From assembly GCA_022564295.1 (NCBI GenBank), contig JADFLR010000019.1, positions 16,228 to 80,227 on the forward strand: a stretch of 64,000 nucleotides of DNA, read 5' to 3'. The notes under the pieces were generated by a model. That model worked only from the letters and a program-made list of their open reading frames with translations. It was not told where the DNA came from and ran no database searches. Shown piece by piece: positions 48,182-58,257 of this stretch (within the stretch, counting starts at the first letter, position 1; every line of letters begins with the position of its first letter). Position numbers and translations under genes: made by a program. Source of the stretch: Bacteroidota bacterium (GTDB lineage: Bacteria > Bacteroidota > Ignavibacteria > Ignavibacteriales > Ignavibacteriaceae).

Positions 48182-49345
48182 TTATAGCCTTATCAAAGTT
48201 TTAATAAATTCTTTTGCCTTCGTTAAATCTATCTCATTTTGAAAGGAATCAAAAAAAATTCCTTTAATATTATCAGTTAACTGAGCTGTACCTCTTGAAT
48301 TCTTTCCAGACCAATGGTGTTGAATATTTGTATTATCGATTAAAAACTTATCAATAAAGCTCACTAAGTTCACTTTAACTTGTTTATTCAAATCGTCCAC
48401 ACCAATAAATAAATAACCAAAATATGTTTTTTCAATTGAAATTGCTTCTAAAAGCTTATCAACATTATAAGCCTTAGGAGCAGAAGAACTATTTAATAAT
48501 TTTGATTTTACATCTATGATAATCTTATTATCATCGTTAATTACTCCAAGTATATCTCCCAAATCGTGTGAGTTTACCCCTTTAGTAATCAATTGTTCAA
48601 TTTTATTACCTCTTAAGTTTACATTGTCGATTTTCGATGTTTCCAAAATCTCATCTTTTAGATCTCTCACTTTTTTGAATAAGTTACTCTTTAATTTTTG
48701 AAATCCCTCATCTGTTTCAATCCCGTTAATAAACTGTGCTGAATTATAAATTGTCTTTAACTGTATTGCAGAAGGGTTATACTTTTCCCCTTTTGCTTTA
48801 ATACGTTTTGTATTTTCGACAATTCTATCAATATTATCATTTTGTGGTATATCAGAATGCATCTTAAATAGTTCATTAAAATTCAACAATTCATTCTTTA
48901 GACCAGAGAACTCCCTAATAATATTTGATAAATTGGCGGAGCCTCTTATATTTAAGAATGTAAGTAGTTTAGATGAATGCGAAATACAATTAATAAACGT
49001 ACTATTAGCCATAAGAAATTCCAATTCATTATCTCTTATGATGCAAGCAATTAAAGGTTTGCTGTCATTATCTAAAATTTTTTGAAAACCTAAAAAAGTA
49101 TTTGAATAGCCACTTTTAGCACTAGAGAATCTTAGGGCTAGAATCTTTGATAAATATAATTTTCGATCTTTTTTCAAATTATACTTGGTTGAAATATTAT
49201 TAACTATTTTTTGTTTGCTGAACGGTTTTGAATAATGTTTTGAGTCTGCAATAATTTTCTCAATGATAGAAAAATCCACATCAACCTCATATTTATTGAA
49301 AAATATAACGACCAAGCTCACCCGCCGATAGAGTGGGTCGGGCAC
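48182..49345 (-). CDS. Putative type II restriction endonuclease, cognate of the methyltransferase
   Basis: The reading frame gives 387 aa, but its GTG start (49345) lies inside an attC-like hairpin; a GTG at 49279 is a good alternative, so the 5' end is uncertain. Around residues 260-295 a PD-(D/E)XK core is suggested: GVNSHDLGDILGVINDDNKI, then IIDVKSK, giving D..D-x-K. The remainder is helical. It is not recognisable as a named family, but its place convergent to the methyltransferase supports the call. Confidence 0.6.
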   Translation of the reverse strand: MPDPLYRRVSLVVIFFNKYEVDVDFSIIEKIIADSKHYSKPFSKQKIVNNISTKYNLKKDRKLYLSKILALRFSSAKSGYSNTFLGFQKILDNDSKPLIACIIRDNELEFLMANSTFINCISHSSKLLTFLNIRGSANLSNIIREFSGLKNELLNFNELFKMHSDIPQNDNIDRIVENTKRIKAKGEKYNPSAIQLKTIYNSAQFINGIETDEGFQKLKSNLFKKVRDLKDEILETSKIDNVNLRGNKIEQLITKGVNSHDLGDILGVINDDNKIIIDVKSKLLNSSSAPKAYNVDKLLEAISIEKTYFGYLFIGVDDLNKQVKVNLVSFIDKFLIDNTNIQHHWSGKNSRGTAQLTDNIKGIFFDSFQNEIDLTKAKEFIKTLIRL

Positions 49346-49362
49346 AGCGCCTTGTCAAAAGC
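49306..49362 (-). other. attC-like stem-loop between the HEPN gene and the endonuclease gene
   Basis: Nested arms: taacgaccaagc outside with gccttgtc on the other side, and accc / gggt inside around a tctatc-type loop; high GC in an AT-rich setting. It directly follows the stop of the 49373 gene, as at the other sites. The endonuclease reading frame begins inside it. Confidence 0.4.
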
Positions 49363-49372
49363 CAATATAATT

Positions 49373-50200
49373 TTATGATAGTGAAAAATTAGCATTATTC
49401 AGGATTATTTTATTAATATCCACAAAGAAGGATACTGCATGGACCGGTTCAACAGGCGCCTCACCCGGATGAGCACTATGGTTTCGATACTGGAAACAAG
49501 TTTCAAGTCTTTGCGCCTGATTTCCATCAATCAGACCCATACCTTCAAGAATGACAACCAGATCTCTATCAAATATTGTCTGTAACTCTGACAGAGTTGT
49601 AACATTAAATTCTTTATTCCATCGCTTAAACTTGCCACTAGTTTGTGACTTTATGTTTTGTGATGTTTTATTAAACTTATCAAATCCAATTGCCATGATT
49701 TTTCTTTGGATTCTAGCTATTGCAGCACACCAACCCATTACTACTGCAGCTTTGTAATAACCAGACTGTGCACACGATATTGCTTCAGCGAGATAATCCG
49801 ACTCATTTTGATCAATGATCTCCATTAATATTTTTTGCAGCTCAGATATTTCGTGGACTTCTGAAGTAACCTGAAGAATTGGCAGAATAAATTTATTGTC
49901 AAAGTCTTTTAAAATCTGATTTATACATCGTATGTATGATGATTTTTGATTATTGGGACGACTTAAGACATGAAGCTTCTTCATTAGCTCCGATGTTACT
50001 TCAATAATTGATTTATCTATTTTGTATTTATGCTCTAAAGGGCTCCTAAGCTCTTCCACCCATCTAGAGGCTAGCTTCTCAGCTGATTCACGAAGTTCTT
50101 TTCGGGAAACTCTTTTTGTATCCAGCTTTCCTATCTCACGCTTTAGCGTAGATAAATCATCCTTATAATTTCTAAGAGAATCGATAATTTTAGTTTTCAC
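49373..50200 (-). CDS. HEPN-motif protein, putative RNase toxin
   Basis: 275 aa, no signal. The C-terminal part has FQYRNHSAHPGEAPV near residue 242, an R-x4-H motif typical of HEPN RNases, preceded by helices. The N-terminal half (residues 1-130) is a helical or coiled region. Bacterial HEPN proteins often act as RNA-cutting toxins in phage defence. It starts 4 bp after the 50205 gene, so the two form an operon and probably act together. The family is not named with certainty. Confidence 0.6.
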   Translation of the reverse strand: MKTKIIDSLRNYKDDLSTLKREIGKLDTKRVSRKELRESAEKLASRWVEELRSPLEHKYKIDKSIIEVTSELMKKLHVLSRPNNQKSSYIRCINQILKDFDNKFILPILQVTSEVHEISELQKILMEIIDQNESDYLAEAISCAQSGYYKAAVVMGWCAAIARIQRKIMAIGFDKFNKTSQNIKSQTSGKFKRWNKEFNVTTLSELQTIFDRDLVVILEGMGLIDGNQAQRLETCFQYRNHSAHPGEAPVEPVHAVSFFVDINKIILNNANFSLS

Positions 50201-50204
50201 AGTG

Positions 50205-50779
50205 TTAGCTAGTTAAAGTTCTAATTAATTCAGCAAGTGCTTTTTCACCATCCTGACTTAATGCTTGTGCGGAACCTTGTGGTTCTAATGCTTCCTTAAA
50301 ATAAGCCGCATATTTTGCTTTTTTGAAGTTGGTAGAAAAATTTCTTAAATCGTAAAAGCCCTTATCTTGAACTTGAGATCTGACTTCTTCTGGATCTGCT
50401 TTTAAAGTATTGCTGAGTATTCCGTTCTTTAATGCTAACAATAAAGCCCATTCACTTTGTCCTCTTGACGCCTCATTGTGTGATGGCTCTTTTATGAAAT
50501 GTAAATCATCACCATCTAACATTACAAGAGCATCAATTTGTTCTTGAGATATATCTCTTCGACGCATGAATGCTTTTACGTGTGAGGGCAACTCCATGCT
50601 GTGTGGATCATTTGGCTTTTCATTATCCTCCTTGGCAGCAGGCAGTGTAGATTTGCTTTCTTCATCTGACAAAATGTGGTTTAGAAGTACTTCAAAGCAC
50701 TTCTCCCTAAATGCCTCAGGAACGGAAGCCGCGATTTCCGAGATTTCCTTAATCTCCTTTTTAGTTTTTCGTGGCTCAT
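50205..50779 (-). pseudogene. Partner gene of the HEPN protein, with probable 1-nt frameshift
   Basis: A clean start is ATG 50779, with AAGGAG 5 nt upstream, giving MSHEKLK then out of frame. The in-frame remainder reads KKEIKEISEIAASVPEAFRE and CFEVLLNHILSDEES, and continues to 50205. Adding one base in the T5 run 50758-50762 joins them to about 191 residues. The annotated frame alone would start at TTG 50672 (155 aa). The product is acidic and helical; family not recognised. Either a natural mutation, phase variation or sequence error. Confidence 0.6.
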
Positions 50780-50784
50780 TATAT

Positions 50785-50790
50785 CTCCTT
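50785..50790 (-). promoter_or_regulatory. Shine-Dalgarno site for the HEPN partner gene
   Basis: AAGGAG on the minus strand, 5 nt from ATG 50779. It is one of the few strong sites in the window and marks the true start of a gene that appears broken downstream. Confidence 0.6.
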
Positions 50791-50799
50791 TTTTGATTT

Positions 50800-51058
50800 T
50801 AACATATTATTAACCTGCAAAATTACTACTTGTCATTTCCGTGAAAACGGAAATCCAAATGTTCAAAAAAGTAAAAGATTCCCACTTTTCCCGATAAATC
50901 GGGACAGGCAGTGGGAATGACAATTCCGTCATTATTATTTCAAATTAAAATTAGTGATAACAAAGTATAAACTCAATTGTGGTTTATCAAATGTCTTTAT
51001 TGACTGCCAGTCTTCGACAGCCTGCCTGACGGACAGGTAGGGCTCAGACTGACAGATA
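50800..51058. repeat. Spacer copy and palindromic (REP-like) repeats
   Basis: Positions 50803-50826 (tattattaacctgcaaaatt) and 50948-50985 (agtgataacaaagtataaac) match the spacer copies at 58.26-58.48 kb. Between and after them lie hairpin repeats: tttccgtgaaaacggaaa, cccgataaatcggg, and gacagcctgcctgacggaca near 51013-51035. No gene was seen. REP-like repeats of this kind occur between genes throughout such genomes. Confidence 0.55.
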
Positions 51059-51059
51059 T

Positions 51060-54000
51060 CTATTCATACTTACTAATATTTTTTTGCTCTATCACTACCG
51101 GTTCAACATCTTCACTACTAAAAACTTCTTTACCTAATAGAGGATAAACCCGCATCTTTATTTTATTTGCAACTACCAGCATTGCGGGTAGCAAAGTTAA
51201 GGTAAGACCGGTTCCAACTATTAAACCGTATGCAACAGAAATAGCCATTGGCGATAAGAATTGTGCCTGAACGCTCGGTTCAAAAATTAAGGGACCTAAT
51301 CCCGCTACAGTTGTTAACGTTGTGAGCATAACGGGTCTGAATCTGTTTATTCCGGCGTTTCTTATCGCTTCCTCAAATTTCTGACCCTGAAGTAAGTACC
51401 TGTTCATAGCACTGACAAAAATGAGTGAATCGTTCACAACAATTCCAATTAATGCTATCGCACCAAATCCCGATAAGATGCTGAAAATATAACCTTGAAT
51501 AAAATGTCCCCAAAGCACACCTATAATAGAAAACGGAACTATTAAATAAATAATTGCTGCCTGCATAAATGATCTGAAAGTTAAAACAACAAGCATAAAC
51601 ATTAACATTAGAAATGGAGGACCGAAAGTAGCTACCGAACCCATGGTTTTTGCACTTTCCCTGCTTTCACCTTCAAAGATCCAGGTTACATCAGGATATT
51701 GTTGCTTTAATTCGGGAAGAATATTTTTCTTAATATTTGCTACTATATCGGGCACAGATACATCAGGATTTGAAATATCTGCTTCAACTTTTATTATTCT
51801 TTGCCCGTCAATATGATTTATTGAAAGGATACCCCTCTTAACCGAGATGTTAGCAAGTTCACTTAACGGGATTTCCTGCCCTCCGCTTAGTCTTATTCTC
51901 ATATCCTCAAGCTGTTTAATCGTGCGCCTCTCATTTTCAGAATATCGAACCCAGATCCGTACTTCATCAATGCCGCGCAAAATGCGCTGTGCTTCATTTC
52001 CAAAAAAACCACCTCTTACCTGGCTCATTACAGTAGCTGTATTAAGACCTAAATTATAAGCATTATCATTTAGTTGAATTTGTACCTCCCGCAATCCCGG
52101 TGGATCGTTATCGGCAACATCCTTCAATTGAATAATTTTATTTAATTCTGATTTTAATTCATCTTTCGCATTTCTTAATTGATTCAGATCATTGCTTTGT
52201 AAAGCAATAGAAACAGGCATTCCGAAAAAGCTGCCGCCGCCTATTTGAAGTTTGTTGGCATTTTTAATTATTCCGATTTTATTTCTTAATTCCTGCCGTA
52301 CTTTAAAGTTATCGTAAAACCTTTCTTCACTACCGCTTAAAGTTACTCTAAGTGAACCCTGGTGAGTTCCCGGACCAATAGAACGAATAACATTTACAAC
52401 AAGCTGTTTTGCTATTGGAAAAAGTTGAACATAATCATCGTTTACAGCCCAGGCGGCATTTTCAATATTTACCAAAATACTATCAGTAACTAAATCGCTT
52501 GTACCTGCAGGCATTTCTAGTGTAACGGTAACATTATTAAACTCAAGGTTGGAAAAAAAAGTTGTTTTAATTATACTTCCCTTCACTGCTCCAATCGTTA
52601 TAATAAACAATGCAATCGGAATTGCGATAATTACCAAAGGATGTTTAATGCTGAAATTAAGAATGGGTTTGTATACTCTATCTCTGAATTTGAATATGAA
52701 CATTTCAACTTTTTGCAGGATCCCATCTTTCTTTCCATTTTTTTTTTGCAATGCTTTTGAATGTGCAATATGCGCCGGTAGGATGAGTAGCGTTTCTATT
52801 AGAGAAATAACAAGTGTTGTTGCAACAACGAATGCCAAATCTCTGGCTCTGTCTCCCAAAGCACCTTGAAGGAAAAAGAAAATAAGAAAAATTACAATTG
52901 TTGTTGATACACCCGTAAAAACGGAAGGCAGGACTTCGATCGTTCCGTTAACTGCAGCTTTTATAGGAGATTCACCTCGTTCGTAATGAGTGTAAATATT
53001 TTCACCTACTACAATTCCGTCATCAACCAAAATACCAATAACCAAAATCATTGCAAGCAAAGACATTACATTAAGTGTTAAACCATACATTTGCCCTAAA
53101 ACAAACATACCGAGGAATGAAACAGGAATTGAAAGAGCAACCCAAAACGATAAACGCGGATTGAGTGACAATCCTAAAAGAAGTAAAATCAGTATGGCTC
53201 CAATCATTCCATTAAATTCAAGTATGTTCATTCTGTCACGAATAACAGTTGAACCATCGCGTACAACGTCAAGCTGAACATCGTCGTGTTTATCATTAAA
53301 CTCTGCCATATACTCTTTAACTGTATTTGTGATATCAAACAGATCTTCATCGTTTGTTTTTTGAAGTTCAACAATTATGGATTGATGACCGTTATAAAAA
53401 CTTCTGTTAGGATCTTCAGCCCACTTTTCTATAACATCAGCCACATCTTTTAACCTTAGCACAGTGCCATCAGCCGTGGTTTTGATAACATGATTTTTTA
53501 GCTCTTCAGCGTAATATTTTTTATTATCAGCACGTATTAAAAATTCTTCACGAAGACCTTTAATTTTTCCACCGGTTATTTTAACGTTTGCACCGCTGAT
53601 AGAATTAGCAACTTCATCGAAGCGTAAATTGTATGCTCTTAAGTCATCTTCTCTAAAGCTTACTTCAATTTCTTCTTCGGGAAAGCCGGAAAGTTTTATT
53701 TTTGAGATTCCCTGTTTTGCAAGCAGATCGCGTTCTATCCGCCTTCCGTAAGTTTTCAATTCTCTTAAGCTTAGTTCTCCATTCACTGCTATACTAATCA
53801 CAAACTCGCGCGGCTCCTGTTTGTAAATATTTAGCTTATCTAATCCAGCCGGGAATGAGCTGATACTGTTAACAGCACTTTGAACATCCTGCAGAACAAC
53901 ATTTGCATCTGCACCGTCTTTAAGTTCAACGGAGATAGATGCAAAATTTTCACTTGAAGTTGATGTTGTTCTATCAACTCCGGTTATGCCTTTTATTGCA

Positions 54001-54209
54001 TCTTCAATTTTTATTGTAATTCCTTCTTCAATCTCTTCCGGCGATGCACCCAAATAGGAAGCGGTTATTGTGATAAATTTTGCGGGTTGATCGGGGAAAA
54101 ACGTAACCTTAGTATTTATCAAAGCAAAAAGCCCGAATACCATAATGAGTGCTAATATAGAATTCCCGAAGATAGGATGTTTTACAAAATATTCAATCAG
54201 TTTTTTCAT
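51060..54209 (-). CDS. RND efflux transporter permease (AcrB/HAE1 superfamily)
   Basis: 1049 aa, full length, twelve membrane helices with two large periplasmic loops. TM1 is FGNSILALIMVFGLFALI. VIGILVDDGIVVGENIYTHY in TM4 carries the paired Asp of the proton relay. It exports drugs, bile-type compounds or lipids across the outer membrane using the proton gradient. The adaptor gene lies 28 bp upstream in the same operon. No TolC-type channel or TetR regulator is next to it. Confidence 0.95.
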   Translation of the reverse strand: MKKLIEYFVKHPIFGNSILALIMVFGLFALINTKVTFFPDQPAKFITITASYLGASPEEIEEGITIKIEDAIKGITGVDRTTSTSSENFASISVELKDGADANVVLQDVQSAVNSISSFPAGLDKLNIYKQEPREFVISIAVNGELSLRELKTYGRRIERDLLAKQGISKIKLSGFPEEEIEVSFREDDLRAYNLRFDEVANSISGANVKITGGKIKGLREEFLIRADNKKYYAEELKNHVIKTTADGTVLRLKDVADVIEKWAEDPNRSFYNGHQSIIVELQKTNDEDLFDITNTVKEYMAEFNDKHDDVQLDVVRDGSTVIRDRMNILEFNGMIGAILILLLLGLSLNPRLSFWVALSIPVSFLGMFVLGQMYGLTLNVMSLLAMILVIGILVDDGIVVGENIYTHYERGESPIKAAVNGTIEVLPSVFTGVSTTIVIFLIFFFLQGALGDRARDLAFVVATTLVISLIETLLILPAHIAHSKALQKKNGKKDGILQKVEMFIFKFRDRVYKPILNFSIKHPLVIIAIPIALFIITIGAVKGSIIKTTFFSNLEFNNVTVTLEMPAGTSDLVTDSILVNIENAAWAVNDDYVQLFPIAKQLVVNVIRSIGPGTHQGSLRVTLSGSEERFYDNFKVRQELRNKIGIIKNANKLQIGGGSFFGMPVSIALQSNDLNQLRNAKDELKSELNKIIQLKDVADNDPPGLREVQIQLNDNAYNLGLNTATVMSQVRGGFFGNEAQRILRGIDEVRIWVRYSENERRTIKQLEDMRIRLSGGQEIPLSELANISVKRGILSINHIDGQRIIKVEADISNPDVSVPDIVANIKKNILPELKQQYPDVTWIFEGESRESAKTMGSVATFGPPFLMLMFMLVVLTFRSFMQAAIIYLIVPFSIIGVLWGHFIQGYIFSILSGFGAIALIGIVVNDSLIFVSAMNRYLLQGQKFEEAIRNAGINRFRPVMLTTLTTVAGLGPLIFEPSVQAQFLSPMAISVAYGLIVGTGLTLTLLPAMLVVANKIKMRVYPLLGKEVFSSEDVEPVVIEQKNISKYE

Positions 54210-54237
54210 ATTATAATTTTTACCTTACACCCGAATC

Positions 54238-55314
54238 TTAATTTGTCGATTTATCAATTACAACCAATGAACCATCTTCCAAACCTTTTACAAGATAATC
54301 GGTTACTCCCTTTTCCACAATTGTTACTTCAATTAGCTTGGTGCTTTCTTCCATTTTTATCTTAACCTGGTTGCCATTGTGAATTGCCTGCAAAGGAATG
54401 CGTGCAAGTTTTTGAACGGACCGAACTTTTATAGCAATATTAAAAAACATTCCATCTAATATTCCTTTATCACTTGATTGAATATAAACCTGTACAGATT
54501 GCGTTTGTTGATCAACTATAGAATTTATTCTAACAATTTTTCCAGTATAGATTTTATCATTATTAACTGTGTTTAATTCAACTACTTTTCCGATTGATAT
54601 TTTATGTAAATCTGAAGCTTTAACCGGCGCAGCCATTTCGTAAAGATATGTATTGATGAACTCACCTAATTTCTGCCCGTTTCTAACAAGCGTTCCCGGA
54701 TTTATATTTGATTGAGTAACCACTCCGTTAAACGGAGCTTCAATTGTATATTTTCCGTAAATTGCCTCCATACTTTTTATCTCATAAAAAAGACTGAGAA
54801 TATTATGAGAAGCCAGGTACATAGTTTCTCTTCTGCTTAAATCCTCCGGTAAAGGCAACAAAGGTTTTTTAAGATCATAATTATCAAGATACGATTGCCA
54901 TTTTTGATAGGAATTAGGAAAATCAACTTTTGCATCAGCTAATAAAAAAGAAAGTTGATTTAATAAATTACTTTTTTTTGCAAGCAATGAATTCAGATAA
55001 ACATTGGAGTTTATGTTTATCATCACATCACCTTTTTTATATCGATGTCCGGATTTAAAGCTTTTTGAACTTTCTTCGAGTACACCGGTGACTTCGGCAA
55101 AGATTTCCACTTTATTAAACGCGTACATTCTTCCGCTTGTATTAATTACAGAAAACTGCAACTCGTTCTTAACTTTTATAAACGATTCTTTCGATACCTT
55201 TTCTTCAACAGGTTTACGCAAATCATCTTTGTTTTGAGAGCTAAGGAATGAAGCCAGAATCCATGCCCCGCCTAACAAAAGGATAATTATAATTACATAT
55301 TTTATTCTTTTCAT
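54238..55314 (-). CDS. RND efflux periplasmic adaptor (membrane-fusion protein)
   Basis: 358 aa. An N-terminal anchor helix (YVIIIILLLGGAWILASFL) is followed by a lipoyl/barrel-sandwich half (ISSSGRM-like through VFAEVTG and APFNGVVTQSNINPGTLVRN), a hairpin, then beta-barrel and membrane-proximal domains. It bridges the RND pump to an outer-membrane channel. It lies 28 bp upstream of the pump gene, same strand. Confidence 0.92.
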   Translation of the reverse strand: MKRIKYVIIIILLLGGAWILASFLSSQNKDDLRKPVEEKVSKESFIKVKNELQFSVINTSGRMYAFNKVEIFAEVTGVLEESSKSFKSGHRYKKGDVMININSNVYLNSLLAKKSNLLNQLSFLLADAKVDFPNSYQKWQSYLDNYDLKKPLLPLPEDLSRRETMYLASHNILSLFYEIKSMEAIYGKYTIEAPFNGVVTQSNINPGTLVRNGQKLGEFINTYLYEMAAPVKASDLHKISIGKVVELNTVNNDKIYTGKIVRINSIVDQQTQSVQVYIQSSDKGILDGMFFNIAIKVRSVQKLARIPLQAIHNGNQVKIKMEESTKLIEVTIVEKGVTDYLVKGLEDGSLVVIDKSTN

Positions 55315-55656
55315 TTAGTTCCTCATAAGAAATATTATTATACTAATTTTTAATATTTCTAAATGTAAAATTAGTAAATAATTAAGCATAAGTTAGTTGT
55401 TTAGTACTATATGATGTAAATCAGCGAGTTCAGTTTCACAACTTTGCCATTGAGTGTATAAAAAAGGAATGAGAAGGAAAAGAAACTTTATGGAAAAAAG
55501 AAAATCCCACGGCATGGGCTATGGGATTATCCAATCTTAATTTACTAATCTTTTTGAACAGATAACATCACGCCATTTCCATTTCTCATTGAGTGAGTAA
55601 CAATTGAGTTACATCAGAATATGAATTTTCCAACATACAATATTTACATCACTCCA
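55315..55656. other. Intergenic region with terminator and lipoprotein-tail fragment
   Basis: Hairpin aatccca / tgggatt at about 55503-55530 resembles a terminator. Positions 55550-55600 read, on the minus strand, MRNGNGVMLSVQKD before TAG, matching the C-terminus of the lipoprotein at 59748-60653. No intact gene. This is a third, more diverged copy of that tail. Confidence 0.45.
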
Positions 55657-56208
55657 TTATTCCTCTGCCGGAAGAGGTATCTCATCAATTAATGCCTGGT
55701 AAACTTTGTAAGCAAGAGCAAGAACAACTGCGCTTACAAATAAGCCAATAATACCGGAAAGCATCATCCCTCCAATTGCGCCGAGTAAAATTACCAGCGT
55801 AGAAACATCAGTTCCCCTTCCTAGGAATAGGGGTTTTAAAAATGCATCTGACATACTAATAATAATACTTAGCACCAGGAAAATAACTGGAGAGGTCGTA
55901 TCCAGAATACTAAAACCATAAGCTGAGACGGGAACTAATATTATAATTGGTGGTAACTGAATAATTGCAAGGAATAAAACAATTAGTGCCCATAAACCTG
56001 CTGCAGGTATGTCAAATATCAGCATAACTATTCCAGCAGCCACCGACTGTATAATTGCTACACCCAAAACTCCCTGAACAACACTTCTTATTGTTGCTCC
56101 TGCAAGTTTTGTAAATCCCTCTCCCCGTTTTCCTAACAAAATTTTGAAATATAAAAGATATGAAATGATTATTAGTTCTTTATTACAGGATATTGATTGT
56201 GATTGCAA
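55657..56208 (-). pseudogene. AI-2E family transporter, N-terminal half missing
   Basis: 183 aa compared with about 350 for the family. From residue ~30, ATIRSVVQGVLGVAIIQSVA and later PPIIILVPVSAYGFSILDTT, GAIGGMMLSGIIGLFVSAVV are the second half of an AI-2E/YdiK-type membrane protein. The first ~30 residues do not match. The 5' junction lies at 56.2 kb beside a ttgcaaattaaattac motif like the cassette boundaries. It was probably truncated by the same kind of rearrangement. Confidence 0.75.
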
Positions 56209-56397
56209 ATTAAATTACAATTAATCATTAATCTCTTGTGTTTTAGTTTTTTTGTTACTAAGTTCAACTTATAGTAAGCTTACAAATTATTTCTACTACT
56301 CATTATTCTCTATTGCTTCGGGCTCTTAACATAAATATTTCTGTGTTCCTAATTCTCATTACTAAATAACTTACTATCAACTTTTAAGGAGAGTGAT

Positions 56398-57870
56398 ATG
56401 AAAAACTTTTTTTATCCCAGGCTTCTGCCATTTGCTGCATTCCTTTTGATTTTTATTCTGATTGCAGGGTGCCAGCAAAAGGAAGATATTGATAAAATCC
56501 CGGTAACCACTATATCGGAAGAGGGGAAAACGGATTTTCTTGCAGGTCGTGATCTGTTTGAAAAGTTAGAGTTGCGTGAATCTCATACTTATTTTGAAAA
56601 TGCAATCAGCAAAGACAATGAATTTGCAATTGCGCATTATTATAGCGCATTATCCAATCCAACAACAAAAGGATTCTTTAAGGATTTAAAGAATGCGGTT
56701 GCATTTATTGACAAAACATCGAAAGGGGAAAAACTAATAATCCTTGCCTTTCAAGCAGGAGTAGATGGTAATCAGCAAAATCAGGGGGATTATTTAACCC
56801 AGCTTGTGGAACTCTATCCAAATGATGAGAGAGCACACGTTCAGCTTGGTAATTTTTATTTTGGTCAACAAAAATATCAAAAAGCGGTCGATCAATTAAA
56901 AACTTCCACCGAGATCAATCCGGATTATTCTGCTTCTTACAATATGCTGGGCTATTCATACAGAAATTTGGGGAATTATGATGCAGCAGAGAAATCTTTT
57001 GTAAAGTACATCGAGTTAATTCCCGATGATCCCAATCCTTATGATTCCTATGCAGAGCTGCTGATGAAACAAGGCAAGTATGTTAAATCAATCGAGCAAT
57101 ATAATAAAGCACTATCTCTTGATCCTACATTCTTTGCTTCACATATGGGTATATCAAATAATTACATTTACCAGGGAGAATTTGATAAAGCAAAAGAGAA
57201 TTGTGAAGCTTGCTATAAAATAGCTAAAAATGATGGGGAAAGACGAATTGCATTACTCACATTAGCGGTTGCTAATGTATATGAAGGGAATACCGATAAC
57301 GCAATAGATCTTATGATTAAGCGGTATGGGTTAGCTAATGCTATAGAAGACCCCGGTGCAATGGCTACGGATTTAGCTATAATGGGAAATATTCTTTTTG
57401 AAGCCGGTAGATACGAAGATGCCGGAGAAAAATATGAAGAATCGCTTGCAACAACAGAAGAATCAGATCTTTCTTACGAGGTGAAGGAAAATGCAAGAAG
57501 AATCACGTTATACAGGCAAGGAAGGATCATGCTTATGACAGGAAATATTGAAGATGCAAAGACTCATGCAATGGAATTCACCAAGCAGGCAAATGACGCT
57601 AATAATACTTTCCAGATTTGGTTATCACACGATCTGAATGGAATTATTGCATTAAATGAAAAAGATTACACGAAAGCCCAGGACGAGTTTATGAATGCAA
57701 ACCAGCAAAACCCCTACACTTTTTATAAACTTGCTTTAGCTTATGCAGGCGACGATAATAAAGAGGAAGCTAAAAGGTATGCTGAGATGTCTGCCAACTT
57801 TAATGCGTTAACCAGTATGAACCAGGCGTTCGTACAAAAGAAAGCTGAAGATATGCTTGCAACATTGTAA
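56398..57870 (+). CDS. TPR lipoprotein
   Basis: 490 aa. Lipobox IAGC at Cys25 in LIFILIAGCQQK. Residues ~60-460 contain TPR-like units (AHVQLGNFYFGQQKYQKAVD, ASYNMLGYSYRNLGNYDAAE). Such lipoproteins usually serve as envelope scaffolds. Unlike the TPR protein at the left edge the repeats have diverged. AGGAGAG lies 7 nt before ATG 56398. A good terminator follows at 57.88 kb. Confidence 0.85.
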   Translation: MKNFFYPRLLPFAAFLLIFILIAGCQQKEDIDKIPVTTISEEGKTDFLAGRDLFEKLELRESHTYFENAISKDNEFAIAHYYSALSNPTTKGFFKDLKNAVAFIDKTSKGEKLIILAFQAGVDGNQQNQGDYLTQLVELYPNDERAHVQLGNFYFGQQKYQKAVDQLKTSTEINPDYSASYNMLGYSYRNLGNYDAAEKSFVKYIELIPDDPNPYDSYAELLMKQGKYVKSIEQYNKALSLDPTFFASHMGISNNYIYQGEFDKAKENCEACYKIAKNDGERRIALLTLAVANVYEGNTDNAIDLMIKRYGLANAIEDPGAMATDLAIMGNILFEAGRYEDAGEKYEESLATTEESDLSYEVKENARRITLYRQGRIMLMTGNIEDAKTHAMEFTKQANDANNTFQIWLSHDLNGIIALNEKDYTKAQDEFMNANQQNPYTFYKLALAYAGDDNKEEAKRYAEMSANFNALTSMNQAFVQKKAEDMLATL

Positions 57871-57882
57871 TCTTAAGAGTTA

Positions 57883-57911
57883 AGAGCGGATTTTCGAATC
57901 CGCTCTTTTAT
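57883..57911 (+). terminator. Rho-independent terminator after the TPR lipoprotein
   Basis: A perfect 10-bp stem agagcggatt / aatccgctct with ttcg tetraloop (57893-57896), followed by TTTT. Strong terminator for the 56398-57870 gene. Confidence 0.85.
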
Positions 57912-57979
57912 AACTTAAAGATTCCATTCAGTAAATTATAAACTTTGATGAAATGCAGACGAGTTCCCGTTTTATTTCA

Positions 57980-58240
57980 TAAAAAAACCCCGCAATAAGC
58001 GGGGTTAAAAACCATCACGGAAATATCAATTGTATATTTATTGAATAGTTAACATCACACTATTGCCATTTCTCATTACAGTGTGAAATACTTTACCATC
58101 GTGTTCAACTTCACCAATATCCATCTGCGATACACCAACCATAAGATGTGCTGAATCAACATTGCTTAACAACTCCTGGATTTGTGCAGAAGAAAATGTG
58201 TATTCGCCTGTATTCGTATCAAGTATTTCAAAAATCTATA
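57980..58240 (-). repeat. Direct-repeat copy: terminator plus lipoprotein-tail fragment
   Basis: Hairpin aaccccgc / gcggggtt (57986-57993, 57999-58006) with T runs on both strands is followed by a near-identical copy of the last ~67 codons of the lipoprotein at 59748-60653 (58038 to about 58237). The same block occurs intact at 59692-59948. The two copies are only slightly diverged, so the duplication is recent. Confidence 0.85.
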
Positions 58241-58257
58241 ATACTTTCTCTCCAGCA

